Assembly: GCF_018130145.1 (NCBI RefSeq)
Contig: NZ_JAFCMB010000004.1
Span: 248,001-312,000 of the forward strand
Reading direction: 5' to 3'
Length of the DNA: 64,000 bases
DNA from: Bradyrhizobium sp. AUGA SZCCT0176
GTDB taxonomy: Bacteria > Pseudomonadota > Alphaproteobacteria > Rhizobiales > Xanthobacteraceae
Part shown: positions 44,117-52,839 of the stretch, piece by piece
Layout of the letters: each line of letters starts with the position of its first letter
Numbering within the stretch: position 1 is the first letter of the stretch
Position numbers and translations under genes: made by a program
Notes under the pieces: generated by a model
What the model saw: only the letters and a program-made list of their open reading frames with translations
Told to the model about the DNA's origin: nothing
Database searches by the model: none

Positions 44117-45334
44117 TTACTTCTCCAGGCCGAAGGGGTCGTCGACCGAATGGGCCGGCTGGGTGAACCAGCGCGCGCCGGTTTCCGTGATGACCATGTG
44201 GTCCTCGAGCCGCACGCCGAATTCGCCGTAGATGCAGATGGTCGGCTCGTTGGAGAAGGTCATGCCGGGCTTCAGTACGGTCTTGTCGCCCTTCACGAGA
44301 TAGGGCCATTCGTGCACGTCGAGGCCAATGCCGTGGCCGGTGCGGTGCGGCAGGCCCGGCGTGGCATAGCCGGGGCCGAAACCGGCGCCGTTGATGACGC
44401 CGCGCGCGGCGATGTCGATATCCTCGCATCGGTTGCCCGGCTTGGCGGCGGCAAAGCCGGCGGCCTGCGCCTCCTTCTCCAGGTTCCAGACGTCGCGCTG
44501 GCGCTTGCTCGGTTCGCCGAACACGTAGGAGCGCGTGATGTCGGAGAGATAGCCATCGACCGGCGCGCCGGTGTCGATCAGGATCATGTCGCCCTCCTTC
44601 AGCGTCTGCGGATAGGGCACGCCGTGCGGATATGCCGTCGCCTCGCCGAACAGCACCGCGTTGAACGGCGGATCGCCTTCCGAGCCGAGCTTGCGGTGCG
44701 CGGCGGTGAGGAAGGCCTGCACTTCGGTGGTGGTGATGCCTTCGCGCATGATGCGGGCAGTCAGCCTGTGGGCTTCGAGCGTGATGTTCTTGGCCGTCTG
44801 CATCAGCGCGAGCTCCTGCTCGGACTTGATCATGCGGCATCCGGCGGTCACGTCGATCGAATTGATGAAGGTGTAGGCGTTGCCGGCGCGGCGCAGCCCG
44901 TCAAAGGTGAAAAACGGCGTCGCTTCATCGACCGCGATGGTGCCGGAGGGATAGCCGAGTGAACGCACGGTCTCGGTGACGGTGGCGGTCGGGTCCTCGT
45001 CCTCCTCCCAGACCGCGATCTTTTCGCCGAACGTAGTCATGGTTTTGAGTTTCTCGACCTCGAAGGCCGGCGAGATATAGACGATCTCGCCCCTGGCCGG
45101 CAGCACCGCGCTGTGCATGCGCTCGGTGCGGCGGAACTTCAATCCGGTGAAATAGGTCATGCTCGAGGAGACATCGAGATAGAGCGCGTCGATGCCCTTC
45201 TCGCGCATGATGGCCTGGGCGCGGGCGATGCGCTGCAGCCGCTCCTCGACGCCGATCGGCGGCACGTCGCCGCGCATGTTCTTGATGGCGGCGAGTTCCG
45301 CCTCCGCAGTCGAACCGCCAACACCAATTGTCAT
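44117..45334 (-). CDS. M24-family metallopeptidase (Xaa-Pro dipeptidase/creatinase-like)
   Basis: A 405-residue pita-bread fold hydrolase. The metal ligands are visible: Asp in LIDTGAP, Asp in SDITRS, His in PHRTGHGIG, Glu in SNEPTI and Glu in RLEDHM. The N-terminal creatinase-like domain is present. Members cleave Xaa-Pro peptides, creatine or N-acyl diamino acids such as ectoine derivatives. Being the last gene of an importer operon with two amidohydrolases suggests breakdown of an imported amide-linked compound. The exact substrate is unknown. Confidence 0.88.
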   Translation of the reverse strand: MTIGVGGSTAEAELAAIKNMRGDVPPIGVEERLQRIARAQAIMREKGIDALYLDVSSSMTYFTGLKFRRTERMHSAVLPARGEIVYISPAFEVEKLKTMTTFGEKIAVWEEDEDPTATVTETVRSLGYPSGTIAVDEATPFFTFDGLRRAGNAYTFINSIDVTAGCRMIKSEQELALMQTAKNITLEAHRLTARIMREGITTTEVQAFLTAAHRKLGSEGDPPFNAVLFGEATAYPHGVPYPQTLKEGDMILIDTGAPVDGYLSDITRSYVFGEPSKRQRDVWNLEKEAQAAGFAAAKPGNRCEDIDIAARGVINGAGFGPGYATPGLPHRTGHGIGLDVHEWPYLVKGDKTVLKPGMTFSNEPTICIYGEFGVRLEDHMVITETGARWFTQPAHSVDDPFGLEK

Positions 45335-45353
45335 GCCAAGTCCCCTTCAGTCT

Positions 45354-46238
45354 TCATCGCCGAAACCGGCGCTGTATCAGGATATTTGCCGCCGCCGTCA
45401 ATCCGAGGGTAGCCGTCATCAGGACGAACGCGACGGACGCGCCGAACGGCCAGTTGTTGAGCTGAAACTGTCCGTACACCAGCGGCGCCATCATCTTGAA
45501 TTTGGGGCCGCCGAGCAGCACCGGCGTCGCATAGGCATTCATGCCGAGGATGAAGGTCAGGATCGTGCCGGCGAGGATGCCCGGCAGCGACAGCGGCAGC
45601 AGCACGCGGCGAAACATCGTCGCCGGCCCGGCGCCGAGGCTGAAGGCCGCCTCCTCCACATTGCGGTTGATGCCCTCGATCACGCTCGAGAGCGTCAGCA
45701 CCATGTAGGGCAGATTGACGGCAATGATGCCGGCAATGACGGCGCCCTCGGTAAACATGATCTGCAGCGGTTGGGTAATGATTCCGATCTGCATCAGGGT
45801 GACGTTGAGAAAGCCCTTGGAACCGAACAGGGTCATCCAGCCGGCGGCGCGCACCGCATTGCCGACGAACAGCGGCAGCACCACCAGCATGATCAGCACG
45901 TTCTTGTACCGCGACTGGGTGCGCGCCAGCACATAGGCCAGCGGCAGGCCCATGGCGAGGCAGATGACGGTGCAAAGCGCGGCCACCCGCAATGTCGTCG
46001 CCAGCACGCCGGTGTAATAGGGGTCAGAGAAGAACTTGACGTAATTATCGAACGAGAACGTATCGATCATGATGCGCCGCGCGTCGACCTTGTCGAAGCT
46101 GTAGCGGAACAGGATCGCCAGCGGCAGCAGCAGACCGGCGACCACGAACACCGTCGCTGGCCCAATCAATGTCGTCGCCGAGAGCACCGACGTTGGCTTC
46201 TCGTCGGACTGGAACTGTGCTGCAGCGGTCGTGGCCAT
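45354..46238 (-). CDS. ABC transporter permease (PotB/opine type)
   Basis: A 294-residue permease with about six helices and the EAA loop EEAAFSLGAGPATMFRRVLLPLSLPG. It belongs to the second, minus-strand polyamine/opine-type importer, together with the binding protein 46261-47304, ATPase 47340-48392 and permease 48395-49225. Confidence 0.9.
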   Translation of the reverse strand: MATTAAAQFQSDEKPTSVLSATTLIGPATVFVVAGLLLPLAILFRYSFDKVDARRIMIDTFSFDNYVKFFSDPYYTGVLATTLRVAALCTVICLAMGLPLAYVLARTQSRYKNVLIMLVVLPLFVGNAVRAAGWMTLFGSKGFLNVTLMQIGIITQPLQIMFTEGAVIAGIIAVNLPYMVLTLSSVIEGINRNVEEAAFSLGAGPATMFRRVLLPLSLPGILAGTILTFILGMNAYATPVLLGGPKFKMMAPLVYGQFQLNNWPFGASVAFVLMTATLGLTAAANILIQRRFRR

Positions 46239-46260
46239 CGGCTGCTTCGCTAATGCCCGC

Positions 46261-47304
46261 TCAGCCCTTCAGTTCCTTGTCCCACCATTCCTTGAGCGCG
46301 ACGTCGTTCTTGTTGAGATAGTTGTAGTCGAGATCGACCAGTTTCTTGACCTCGTCCGGGGTGAAGCCGATGCGCTTGTTGAGATCGGGCGCGACCACGG
46401 CGTTGCTGACCGTGGGATTGTAACCCATGTCGACGGCGAAGGCCTCCTGCGCGCTCTTGTCCAGCATGGCGTCGAGATAGGCGTAGGCACCTTCCTTGTT
46501 GGGCGAGTTTTTCGGGATGACGAAGCCTGAGACATAGGCCAGTGCGCCTTCGGTCGGGGTCATTGACGTCACTGAAATACCCGCGTTCTGCCATTGCACG
46601 ACGCGCGCTTTCCACATCACTCCGAGACCGAATTCCTCCGACTTCAGACCTTGGGCAAACGCCTCGTTGGTCGGATAGATCCGCATACCGGCCTTCTTGC
46701 ACTCCAGCAGCAGTTTCTTGGCGGGCTCGAGATCATCGACCTTGCCGCCGGCGGCGAGCGCCGCGCAGACCAACGTGTACTGATACTGGATGTCGATGAT
46801 GCCGAGCTTGTTGCCTTGCTTGGGATCGAACACGTCCTTGTAACTGACCGGTGCTGTTGTGATCACCTTCGGATTGTAGACGCCGACCTTGCCCGAATAG
46901 ATATGGCCGACGCCGTAGGGATATTTCATCCCCGGCAGCAGATTGCCGGCATTCTTGAGCTTGCCGTAGTCGATCGGCAGCACACTGCCGGCGTCGTGCA
47001 TCTGGAACATGTTGATGGCCGATAGACCCTGCACATCAGTCGTGCCGCGCGGCAGCCGCATCTCGGCGAGCATCTTCGAGCGCCGCTCGGGATCGCCGGC
47101 CTGGTCCTGCACCACCTCCCAGCCATCCTTGATCAGGATCGGCGCCTCGATATTCTTGTTGAGCAGGCGGGCGTAGTCGCCGCCCCAGGTACCGACAACG
47201 ATGCGGCCTTTGGCCTGCGCCGACGCCATGCGTGGCAGGCTGGCGGTACCGGCAAGGGCTGCGGCACCGAGCAGGACTTCACGGCGGGATTTCGAGCTGG
47301 TCAT
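46261..47304 (-). CDS. ABC transporter substrate-binding protein, polyamine/iron type
   Basis: A 347-residue binding protein of the SBP_bac_8 family. Its leader has a twin-arginine-like start (SKSRREVLLGAAALAG, cleavage after about ASAQA). Then come RIVVGTWGGDYARLLNKNI and ALAYVSGFVIPKNSPNKEGAYAYLD. It is encoded between the two permeases of one importer operon. The family includes polyamine, opine and Fe3+ binders. The neighbouring amidohydrolases argue for an organic amide. Confidence 0.88.
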   Translation of the reverse strand: MTSSKSRREVLLGAAALAGTASLPRMASAQAKGRIVVGTWGGDYARLLNKNIEAPILIKDGWEVVQDQAGDPERRSKMLAEMRLPRGTTDVQGLSAINMFQMHDAGSVLPIDYGKLKNAGNLLPGMKYPYGVGHIYSGKVGVYNPKVITTAPVSYKDVFDPKQGNKLGIIDIQYQYTLVCAALAAGGKVDDLEPAKKLLLECKKAGMRIYPTNEAFAQGLKSEEFGLGVMWKARVVQWQNAGISVTSMTPTEGALAYVSGFVIPKNSPNKEGAYAYLDAMLDKSAQEAFAVDMGYNPTVSNAVVAPDLNKRIGFTPDEVKKLVDLDYNYLNKNDVALKEWWDKELKG

Positions 47305-47339
47305 GGTGGATGCCTCCGGGATGTTTATTGGCAGAGATA

Positions 47340-48392
47340 TTATGATTGAAATACGCGGCCTGTCGATTTGCTCCAGCCGATACGGACCTGTTCTCCGATC
47401 ACCGGTAGCGGCTGTTCCGGCCGGTTCTGGATCTGCACGATGACACGTTCCTTGGGCGACAGGCGGACATGCAGATCCACCTGCGAGCCGAGATAGGAGA
47501 TGAACTCCACGGAGCCTGGAAAACTGTTGTCCATCGCAGGCGCCGCAGCCGACATCAGTGCAAGCCGTTCGGGGCGCAGCGCCAGCGAGGCGCTGCCGGT
47601 AGCGGTCCCTTCGCAGGTGACGACGAGGCCGCCGGCCGAGACGAAGCGCCCGGGGCCGTCCATACGGCCATCGATGAAGGTGGAACGGCCGACGAAATCC
47701 GCGACGAATTTTTCCGAAGGCCGCTCATAGAGATCCTGCTGCGAGCCGATCTGGCGGATGCGGCCCTCGCTCATGACGACGAGGCGGTCGGCCATGGTGA
47801 GCGCCTCCTCCTGGTCGTGGGTGACCATGACGGTGGTCAGGCCGAGCTTGCGCTGCAGTTCGCGGATTTCGACGCGCACGTCCTGGCGCAGCTTGGCGTC
47901 GAGATTGGACAATGGTTCGTCGAGCAGCAGCACATCGGGGTGGAACACCAGCGCCCGGGCCAGCGCCACGCGCTGCTGCTGGCCGCCGGACAATTGCCGC
48001 GGCAGCCGGTCGCTGAGATGATCGAGCCGCACCAGGCGCAAGGCTTCCGTGATCTTCGGCGCCATCTCCGCCTTCGGTATCTTGCGCATCTCGAGCCCGA
48101 ACGCGACGTTCTCGGCCACCGTCATATGCGGAAACAGCGCATAACTCTGGAACACGAGGCCGGTGTTGCGCTTCCATGGCGGCAGCGAAGTAACATCGCG
48201 ATCGCCCACGCGCACGCTGCCCGATGTCGGCTCGATGAAGCCGGCAATGATGCGCAAGGTCGTGGTCTTGCCGCAGCCGGACGGGCCGAGCAGAACCAGG
48301 AACTCGCCATCGGCGATGTCGAGCGAGACGTCATCGGCGGCCTTGAAGTCGCCATAGCGCTTGGTGATGCCGGTTAATTGCAGACGCGCCAT
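47340..48392 (-). CDS. ABC transporter ATP-binding protein (PotA/UgpC type)
   Basis: A 350-residue ATPase with Walker A GPSGCGKTT, signature [15 protein letters not shown], Walker B VLLLDEPLSNLD and a C-terminal TOBE domain (SLALRPERLALMS). The ATG at 48392 is three bases from the upstream permease stop and gives the family length. It energises the minus-strand importer. Confidence 0.91.
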   Translation of the reverse strand: MARLQLTGITKRYGDFKAADDVSLDIADGEFLVLLGPSGCGKTTTLRIIAGFIEPTSGSVRVGDRDVTSLPPWKRNTGLVFQSYALFPHMTVAENVAFGLEMRKIPKAEMAPKITEALRLVRLDHLSDRLPRQLSGGQQQRVALARALVFHPDVLLLDEPLSNLDAKLRQDVRVEIRELQRKLGLTTVMVTHDQEEALTMADRLVVMSEGRIRQIGSQQDLYERPSEKFVADFVGRSTFIDGRMDGPGRFVSAGGLVVTCEGTATGSASLALRPERLALMSAAAPAMDNSFPGSVEFISYLGSQVDLHVRLSPKERVIVQIQNRPEQPLPVIGEQVRIGWSKSTGRVFQS

Positions 48393-48394
48393 GG

Positions 48395-49225
48395 TCAGAC
48401 CACACGACCGATCTTGACGAAGCGATCGGTCAGCAGCATGGCCCCGCCGATAAACAGGATCTGCAGCACCGATACCGCGGCAATCGTCGGATCGATCTTC
48501 CATTCGAGATACTGCAGGATCGCGATCGGCAGCGTGGTGCGGCCGGGGCCGACCAGGAACAGACTCATTTCCAGATTCCCGAACGAGGCGATGAATCCGA
48601 ACAGTGCCGCCGCAACAATGCCCGGCAAAATGCCGGGCAGCGTGATGCGCCGGAACGTGGTCAGGCGGTCGGCGCCGAGGCTCTGCGCGGCTTCCTCGAC
48701 GGCGCGATCCATCCCGACGAGGCTCGCGGTGATCAGGCGCACCGTCCAGGGGATCGCGATCAGGACGTGACCGGCGACCAGGCCGCCGAGCGAACCGAGG
48801 ATCGGCCAGCCGGTCACGATCTCGGTTTCGACATGGAAGACGTAAAGCGCGATGCCGAGCACGATGCCCGGCACGATCAGCGGCAGCAACAGCAGATTGT
48901 TCACCGCCTCACGCCCGGCAAAACGCCCGCGCACCAGGCAGACGGCGGCAGGAACGCCGATCGCCAAACCGATCGACGTGGCGAGCACGGCGACCTGCAG
49001 ACTAAGGAAGAATCCCTTGACGAACCTGTCATTGCCGGGAACAGCGCGAAACCATTTCAGCGAATAGCCTTCCGGGGGAAATGACGGAATTTCCTGTGCG
49101 AAGAATGCCAGCCAGATCACGAAGAACATCGGCAGCAGGATATATGCAAGCGACACGCCAGCCGCCGTCCCGAGCGCCATCCGGCCGACAACGCGTGATG
49201 AGGTCCATCGGGGTACGACGGTCAA
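48395..49225 (-). CDS. ABC transporter permease (PotC type)
   Basis: A 276-residue permease with an EAA loop EEAAQSLGADRLTTFRRITLPGILPG and about six helices. It lies 26 bases after the second amidohydrolase gene and just before the ATPase. Confidence 0.9.
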   Translation of the reverse strand: MTVVPRWTSSRVVGRMALGTAAGVSLAYILLPMFFVIWLAFFAQEIPSFPPEGYSLKWFRAVPGNDRFVKGFFLSLQVAVLATSIGLAIGVPAAVCLVRGRFAGREAVNNLLLLPLIVPGIVLGIALYVFHVETEIVTGWPILGSLGGLVAGHVLIAIPWTVRLITASLVGMDRAVEEAAQSLGADRLTTFRRITLPGILPGIVAAALFGFIASFGNLEMSLFLVGPGRTTLPIAILQYLEWKIDPTIAAVSVLQILFIGGAMLLTDRFVKIGRVV

Positions 49226-49251
49226 GATCGCCTCTTTATGGGAGCCTTCGA

Positions 49252-50514
49252 TTAGTTCAGCCGGTTCTTATGCAAAATGCCGGCCTTCATGATCAGGGAG
49301 AGATGTTTGCCTTGATCGCCAAGCAGCGCAAGGTCTTTCAGCGGATTGCCGTCGACCAGGATGGCGTCGGAGAAGGCACCTGCCTGCAACGTACCCACCC
49401 TGCCCGGCATGCGCAGCACGTCGGCGCCGATCGTGGTCGCCGAACGGATGATCTCGATCGGCGAGACCACCTCCTGGCGGATGGTGAACTCCTTGGACTG
49501 GTCCCAGTGCAGCTCGCCCAGGAGGTCGCTGCCATAGGCGACGGGAATGTTGTGGCGCTTGCAGATCTCCAGCGATTTCAGCCCGCCCTGCAGCACGATT
49601 TCGTTTTTGGCGAGGCTTTCGCCGATCATGCCGAACTGTTTTGCGCGATCCTTCATGGCATAATAAGTGACGAGGTTGGCCACCAGGAACATGCCTTTTT
49701 CGGCCATCAGCTTGGCGGAAGCATCATCGATCAGATTGCCATGCTCGATGGTGCGGACGCCGAGGCGCGCGGCGCGGGTGATGGATTCGGCGGAATAGGC
49801 ATGCGCGCAGACGTAGCGGCCGAAGGCGGTCGCCTCCTCCACCGCCGCGCTGACCTCGCCATCCGAGAATTGCTGGCTGTCGAGCGGATCGTAAGGTGAC
49901 GCGACGCCGCCGGACATCATGATCTTCACATGGTCGGCGCCCTGGCGCATCTGCTCGCGCGCGGATTTGCGGACCTCGTCAACGCCATCGGCGATCGCGG
50001 ACTTGAACTGCAGGCCGTTGCAGCAGACGCACTCGTTGTTGCTGCTGTTGAAGCGGTTGGTGCGCCGGCGCGAATCCGAATGGCCGCCGGTGGGGCCGAT
50101 CGACTGGCCGGCGATGTAGAGCCGTGGGCCGGTGATATGCCCGGTTTCGATCGCGGTCTTGATGCCCCAATCGGCGCCGCCGGTGTCGCGCACGGTGGTG
50201 AAGCCGCGGTCGAGCATGGCGCGAAGCCGCGTCGCCGCACGCGCGGTGACCAGCGTCAGCGGTAACGCCTCCATGAAGCGGACATTGACTTCGCTATGGA
50301 TGGCGTGGACGTGGCAGTCGATCAGTCCCGGCATCAAGGTGCGCTTGCCGCAGTCGATCACCGTAGCCTCGGCCGCCTTAATCGGCGTTGTGCTGAGTTC
50401 CTTGATGGTATCGCCCTCGACCAGCAGCTGATAGCCGCCGCGGAGCTCGCCGAACGAAGGCTCGAGTAACTCAAAATTCTTGAACAGGATTTGTTGGGAC
50501 ACTGGCAGGCTCAC
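49252..50514 (-). CDS. Amidohydrolase-superfamily protein, tandem copy 2
   Basis: A 420-residue binuclear metallohydrolase. Visible ligands are HVH (His68, His70), Lys197 in VKIMMSGG (probably carboxylated), His238 in CAHAY, His258 in EHGN and Asp330 in YGSDLL. This pattern is that of Xaa-Pro/Xaa-Arg dipeptidase and imidazolonepropionase-like amidohydrolases. It carries an unusual CxCCN segment at residues 162-166. It overlaps the upstream paralogue by four bases. The two copies are clearly homologous along their whole length. Confidence 0.88.
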   Translation of the reverse strand: MSLPVSQQILFKNFELLEPSFGELRGGYQLLVEGDTIKELSTTPIKAAEATVIDCGKRTLMPGLIDCHVHAIHSEVNVRFMEALPLTLVTARAATRLRAMLDRGFTTVRDTGGADWGIKTAIETGHITGPRLYIAGQSIGPTGGHSDSRRRTNRFNSSNNECVCCNGLQFKSAIADGVDEVRKSAREQMRQGADHVKIMMSGGVASPYDPLDSQQFSDGEVSAAVEEATAFGRYVCAHAYSAESITRAARLGVRTIEHGNLIDDASAKLMAEKGMFLVANLVTYYAMKDRAKQFGMIGESLAKNEIVLQGGLKSLEICKRHNIPVAYGSDLLGELHWDQSKEFTIRQEVVSPIEIIRSATTIGADVLRMPGRVGTLQAGAFSDAILVDGNPLKDLALLGDQGKHLSLIMKAGILHKNRLN

Positions 50515-51746
50515 TGCAGCCGGTTCTTGTGGAAGCGCCCTGCCTTCATGATGATTGAAAGGTGCCGGCCTTCCTCCCCGAACAGTTTCAGGTTCTTCAA
50601 GGGATCGCCGTCGACGACGAGCAGGTCGGCAAACGCACCCGGCTTCAGGCAGCCGATCTTGCCCTCCATGCGGGTGACCTGGGCGCCGATCGTGGTCGCG
50701 GAGCGGATGATCTCCGCCGGCGACAGCACCTGCGCCCGTAGCGAAAACTCCTCCGACTGCGCGACCTGCAATTCGCCGAGCAGATCGGTGCCGTAGGCGA
50801 CCGGGACGCCGTGGCGCTTGCAGATTTCGAGCGATTTTAGAGCGCCATCGATCACGAGGTCGTTCTTGGCCAGCATGTCCGAATTCATGCCGTACTCTGC
50901 CGCATGCTTCTTCATCTCGAAGTAAGTGACGAGATTGGCGACCAGGAACATGCCCTTCTCGGCCATCAGCTTTGCCGAGGCATCGTCGATCAGATTGCCG
51001 TGCTCGATGGTGCGAACCCCGGCATGCGCCGCGCGCGTAATCGCTTCAGGCGTATAGGCGTGCGCACAGACATAGCGGCCAAAGGCGTGCGCTTCCTGCA
51101 CGGCGGCCTCGACCTCGCCGACCGAGAACTGCAGGCTGTCGAGCGGATCGTAGGGTGACGCCACGCCGCCGGACATCATGATCTTGACCTGGTCGCAGCC
51201 CTGGCGCATTTCCTCGCGCACGGCGCGGCGGACCTCGGTGATACCGTCCGCGACGCCCATGGAAAACGACATGGCGTTGCAGCAATGGCAGCGCGAACCG
51301 AAATCGGTGCGACGACGTGCATCGCTATGGCCACCGGTCGGACCGATCGCACGCCCGGCGATAAACAGCCGCGGCCCTGGTATCAGCCCCTTGTCCGTCG
51401 CCTCCTTCAGGCCCCAATCGGCGCCGCCGGTGTCGCGCACACTGGTGAAGCCGCGGTCGAGCATCCTGTGCATCAAACGGGCCGCGCGCGCCGTCATCAA
51501 CGTCAGGGGTACACTTTCCATGTTGCGGATCACGACCTCGGACAGCACCACATGGACATGGCTGTCAATCAGGCCGGGCATCAGCGTGCGCCCGCCGCAG
51601 TCGATCACGCTGGCGTTTTCGAGCTTGACCGGTTTGGCCGAGACTTCCCGGATCGTGTCGCCTTCGACCACCAGTTCATGGCCACCGCGTAACTCCCCGA
51701 CCTCCGGGTCGAGCATTTCGAAATTCTTGAAATGGGTGACGTTCAT
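50511..51746 (-). CDS. Amidohydrolase-superfamily protein, tandem copy 1
   Basis: A 411-residue paralogue of the next gene. It has the same metal-binding set (HVH at 63-65, KIMMSGG lysine, CAHAY, EHGN, YGTDLL) and a matching CHCCN segment. It is the first gene of a seven-gene minus-strand operon: two amidohydrolases, permease, ATPase, binding protein, permease and M24 hydrolase. Divergence between the copies suggests related but different substrates, or a heteromeric enzyme. Confidence 0.88.
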   Translation of the reverse strand: MNVTHFKNFEMLDPEVGELRGGHELVVEGDTIREVSAKPVKLENASVIDCGGRTLMPGLIDSHVHVVLSEVVIRNMESVPLTLMTARAARLMHRMLDRGFTSVRDTGGADWGLKEATDKGLIPGPRLFIAGRAIGPTGGHSDARRRTDFGSRCHCCNAMSFSMGVADGITEVRRAVREEMRQGCDQVKIMMSGGVASPYDPLDSLQFSVGEVEAAVQEAHAFGRYVCAHAYTPEAITRAAHAGVRTIEHGNLIDDASAKLMAEKGMFLVANLVTYFEMKKHAAEYGMNSDMLAKNDLVIDGALKSLEICKRHGVPVAYGTDLLGELQVAQSEEFSLRAQVLSPAEIIRSATTIGAQVTRMEGKIGCLKPGAFADLLVVDGDPLKNLKLFGEEGRHLSIIMKAGRFHKNRLQ

Positions 51747-51819
51747 GGCCGGCTTCCGATCGCTCGCACGTTGATCGGAATGTCCTATGCCGACTTGCCG
51801 GCGTCAATGGGCAAGCCAT

Positions 51820-51838
51820 GCGCTCACGTGGTGAGCGC
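51820..51838. promoter_or_regulatory. Perfect 8-bp dyad upstream of the amidohydrolase operon
   Basis: GCGCTCAC-GTG-GTGAGCGC lies 74 bases before the start at 51746, just upstream of a minus-strand TTGACG (51807-51802). It could be an operator for the seven-gene operon, or the end hairpin of the small gene at 51963. The rest of 51747-51962 shows no gene. Confidence 0.45.
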
Positions 51839-51962
51839 TGTGCCTTGGGCGATGTGGCTTTCCGGCGAATCGTGACCGCTGACGAAAGCAAGCGCGTCGT
51901 GATGCAAATTCACGCGCCAACGTTCGCGAAGTCACGATCATGAATCATGCCGTCCGCGCGCT

Positions 51963-52175
51963 TCAGCGCTTGGGCGGGTGCGAAAAGACGAACGACATAT
52001 CCTCGAACTCCTCGATCGGGAGCTTGTTCGCGGCAGTCGAAAGGGAACGTTGCTGCGATGACGCCAGGCCGGTTGTCCCGGCGCGATGGCCCCAAAGCGA
52101 GTGCGACGGCAACATAGTGATGGTAACGGCAAGCAGAGCGACCGCAATGAATCCAGAGATCATCAAACGGTTCAT
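51963..52175 (-). CDS. Small secreted protein of unknown function
   Basis: A 70-residue product beginning MNRLMISGFIAVALLAVTITML, a signal peptide or single membrane helix. It ends in a short acidic segment LPIEEFEDMSFVFSHPPKR. Upstream GGAGGTTT eight or so bases before the ATG supports the start. I recall similar short leader-plus-EEFxDMS proteins in bradyrhizobia, but I do not know a function. Confidence 0.6.
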   Translation of the reverse strand: MNRLMISGFIAVALLAVTITMLPSHSLWGHRAGTTGLASSQQRSLSTAANKLPIEEFEDMSFVFSHPPKR

Positions 52176-52269
52176 GGGAAACCTCCGTTCGGAGAAGCCC
52201 ACCCCGTGTGTGCCTTAGCGTGAAGCCCGGCGCGCGGATGTGAACTGCGTCACAGACGGCGTTCACGCT

Positions 52270-52343
52270 TTCTCTAGCGCTTCGTGGCGCGCTCCAGGAA
52301 CTGCACCAAATCGGCACGGTCCTGTTCGGAACCGATGCGCTGC
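52270..52343. repeat. 74-bp direct repeat, left copy
   Basis: Matches 54818-54891 in the same orientation with two mismatches in 74. The right copy is the 3' end of the WD40-cytochrome c gene. Together they bracket the segment with the secreted protein, beta-lactamase and LysR genes. Confidence 0.85.
52274..52343 (-). pseudogene. Remnant of a cytochrome c gene 3' end
   Basis: Read on the minus strand, this encodes the last 22 or so residues of the cytochrome domain found intact at 54822-56135 (QRIGSEQDRA...LVQFLERATKR then stop), with no upstream coding part. It is therefore a gene fragment. The surrounding 52176-52394 shows no other gene. Confidence 0.75.
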
Positions 52344-52394
52344 ACTGGTTCCTGTTGCCGTCAGCGCCAAGGCAGACTTCACTGAGGGACGAGA

Positions 52395-52832
52395 TCACGG
52401 CTCCGGCCTTGTTGCCAAACAAGGATCCAGAAGTACGTGATCGGCATCGCGCCGTCGGTATCCGCCTTTCACGATAATCCTGTCACCCGTCTCCATGCCA
52501 TTGGACTGGTAGGTCACGCACATAATCCGGACATCGGGTGGAGAACACAGCACGAGATACCACAACACTCCATCTGTCTTCACCGCCGTGAGACTGCCAG
52601 CCACGGAAAGATCGATCCGGTAGTCGAGTTCCGGAATGCCATCCGACATCGGCCTCACCTCTCTGCACTCGGCGGCCATCCGCACAGGCTGGTCCGCCTC
52701 CGAGAACGCGGGCCGCTTGGCGAACATCCCGTTCGAGGCAAGCGATGGAACCGAACTCGGCATCACAAGGCATACGGCGACGACGGCTATCGATAGTGCG
52801 CCGGTCGTTTTCGCTGAAGGATTTGCCGCCAT
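52395..52832 (-). CDS. Secreted protein of unknown function
   Basis: A 145-residue product with an N-terminal signal region (TTGALSIAVVAVCLVMPSSVPSLA) and four cysteines in the mature part (AECREVRP, LCSPP, MCVTY, DPCLATR) that could form disulfides. No family recognised. It starts seven bases after the beta-lactamase stop on the same strand, so it is probably co-transcribed with it. It lies inside the segment flanked by direct repeats. Confidence 0.65.
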   Translation of the reverse strand: MAANPSAKTTGALSIAVVAVCLVMPSSVPSLASNGMFAKRPAFSEADQPVRMAAECREVRPMSDGIPELDYRIDLSVAGSLTAVKTDGVLWYLVLCSPPDVRIMCVTYQSNGMETGDRIIVKGGYRRRDADHVLLDPCLATRPEP

Positions 52833-52839
52833 TCCGCAC

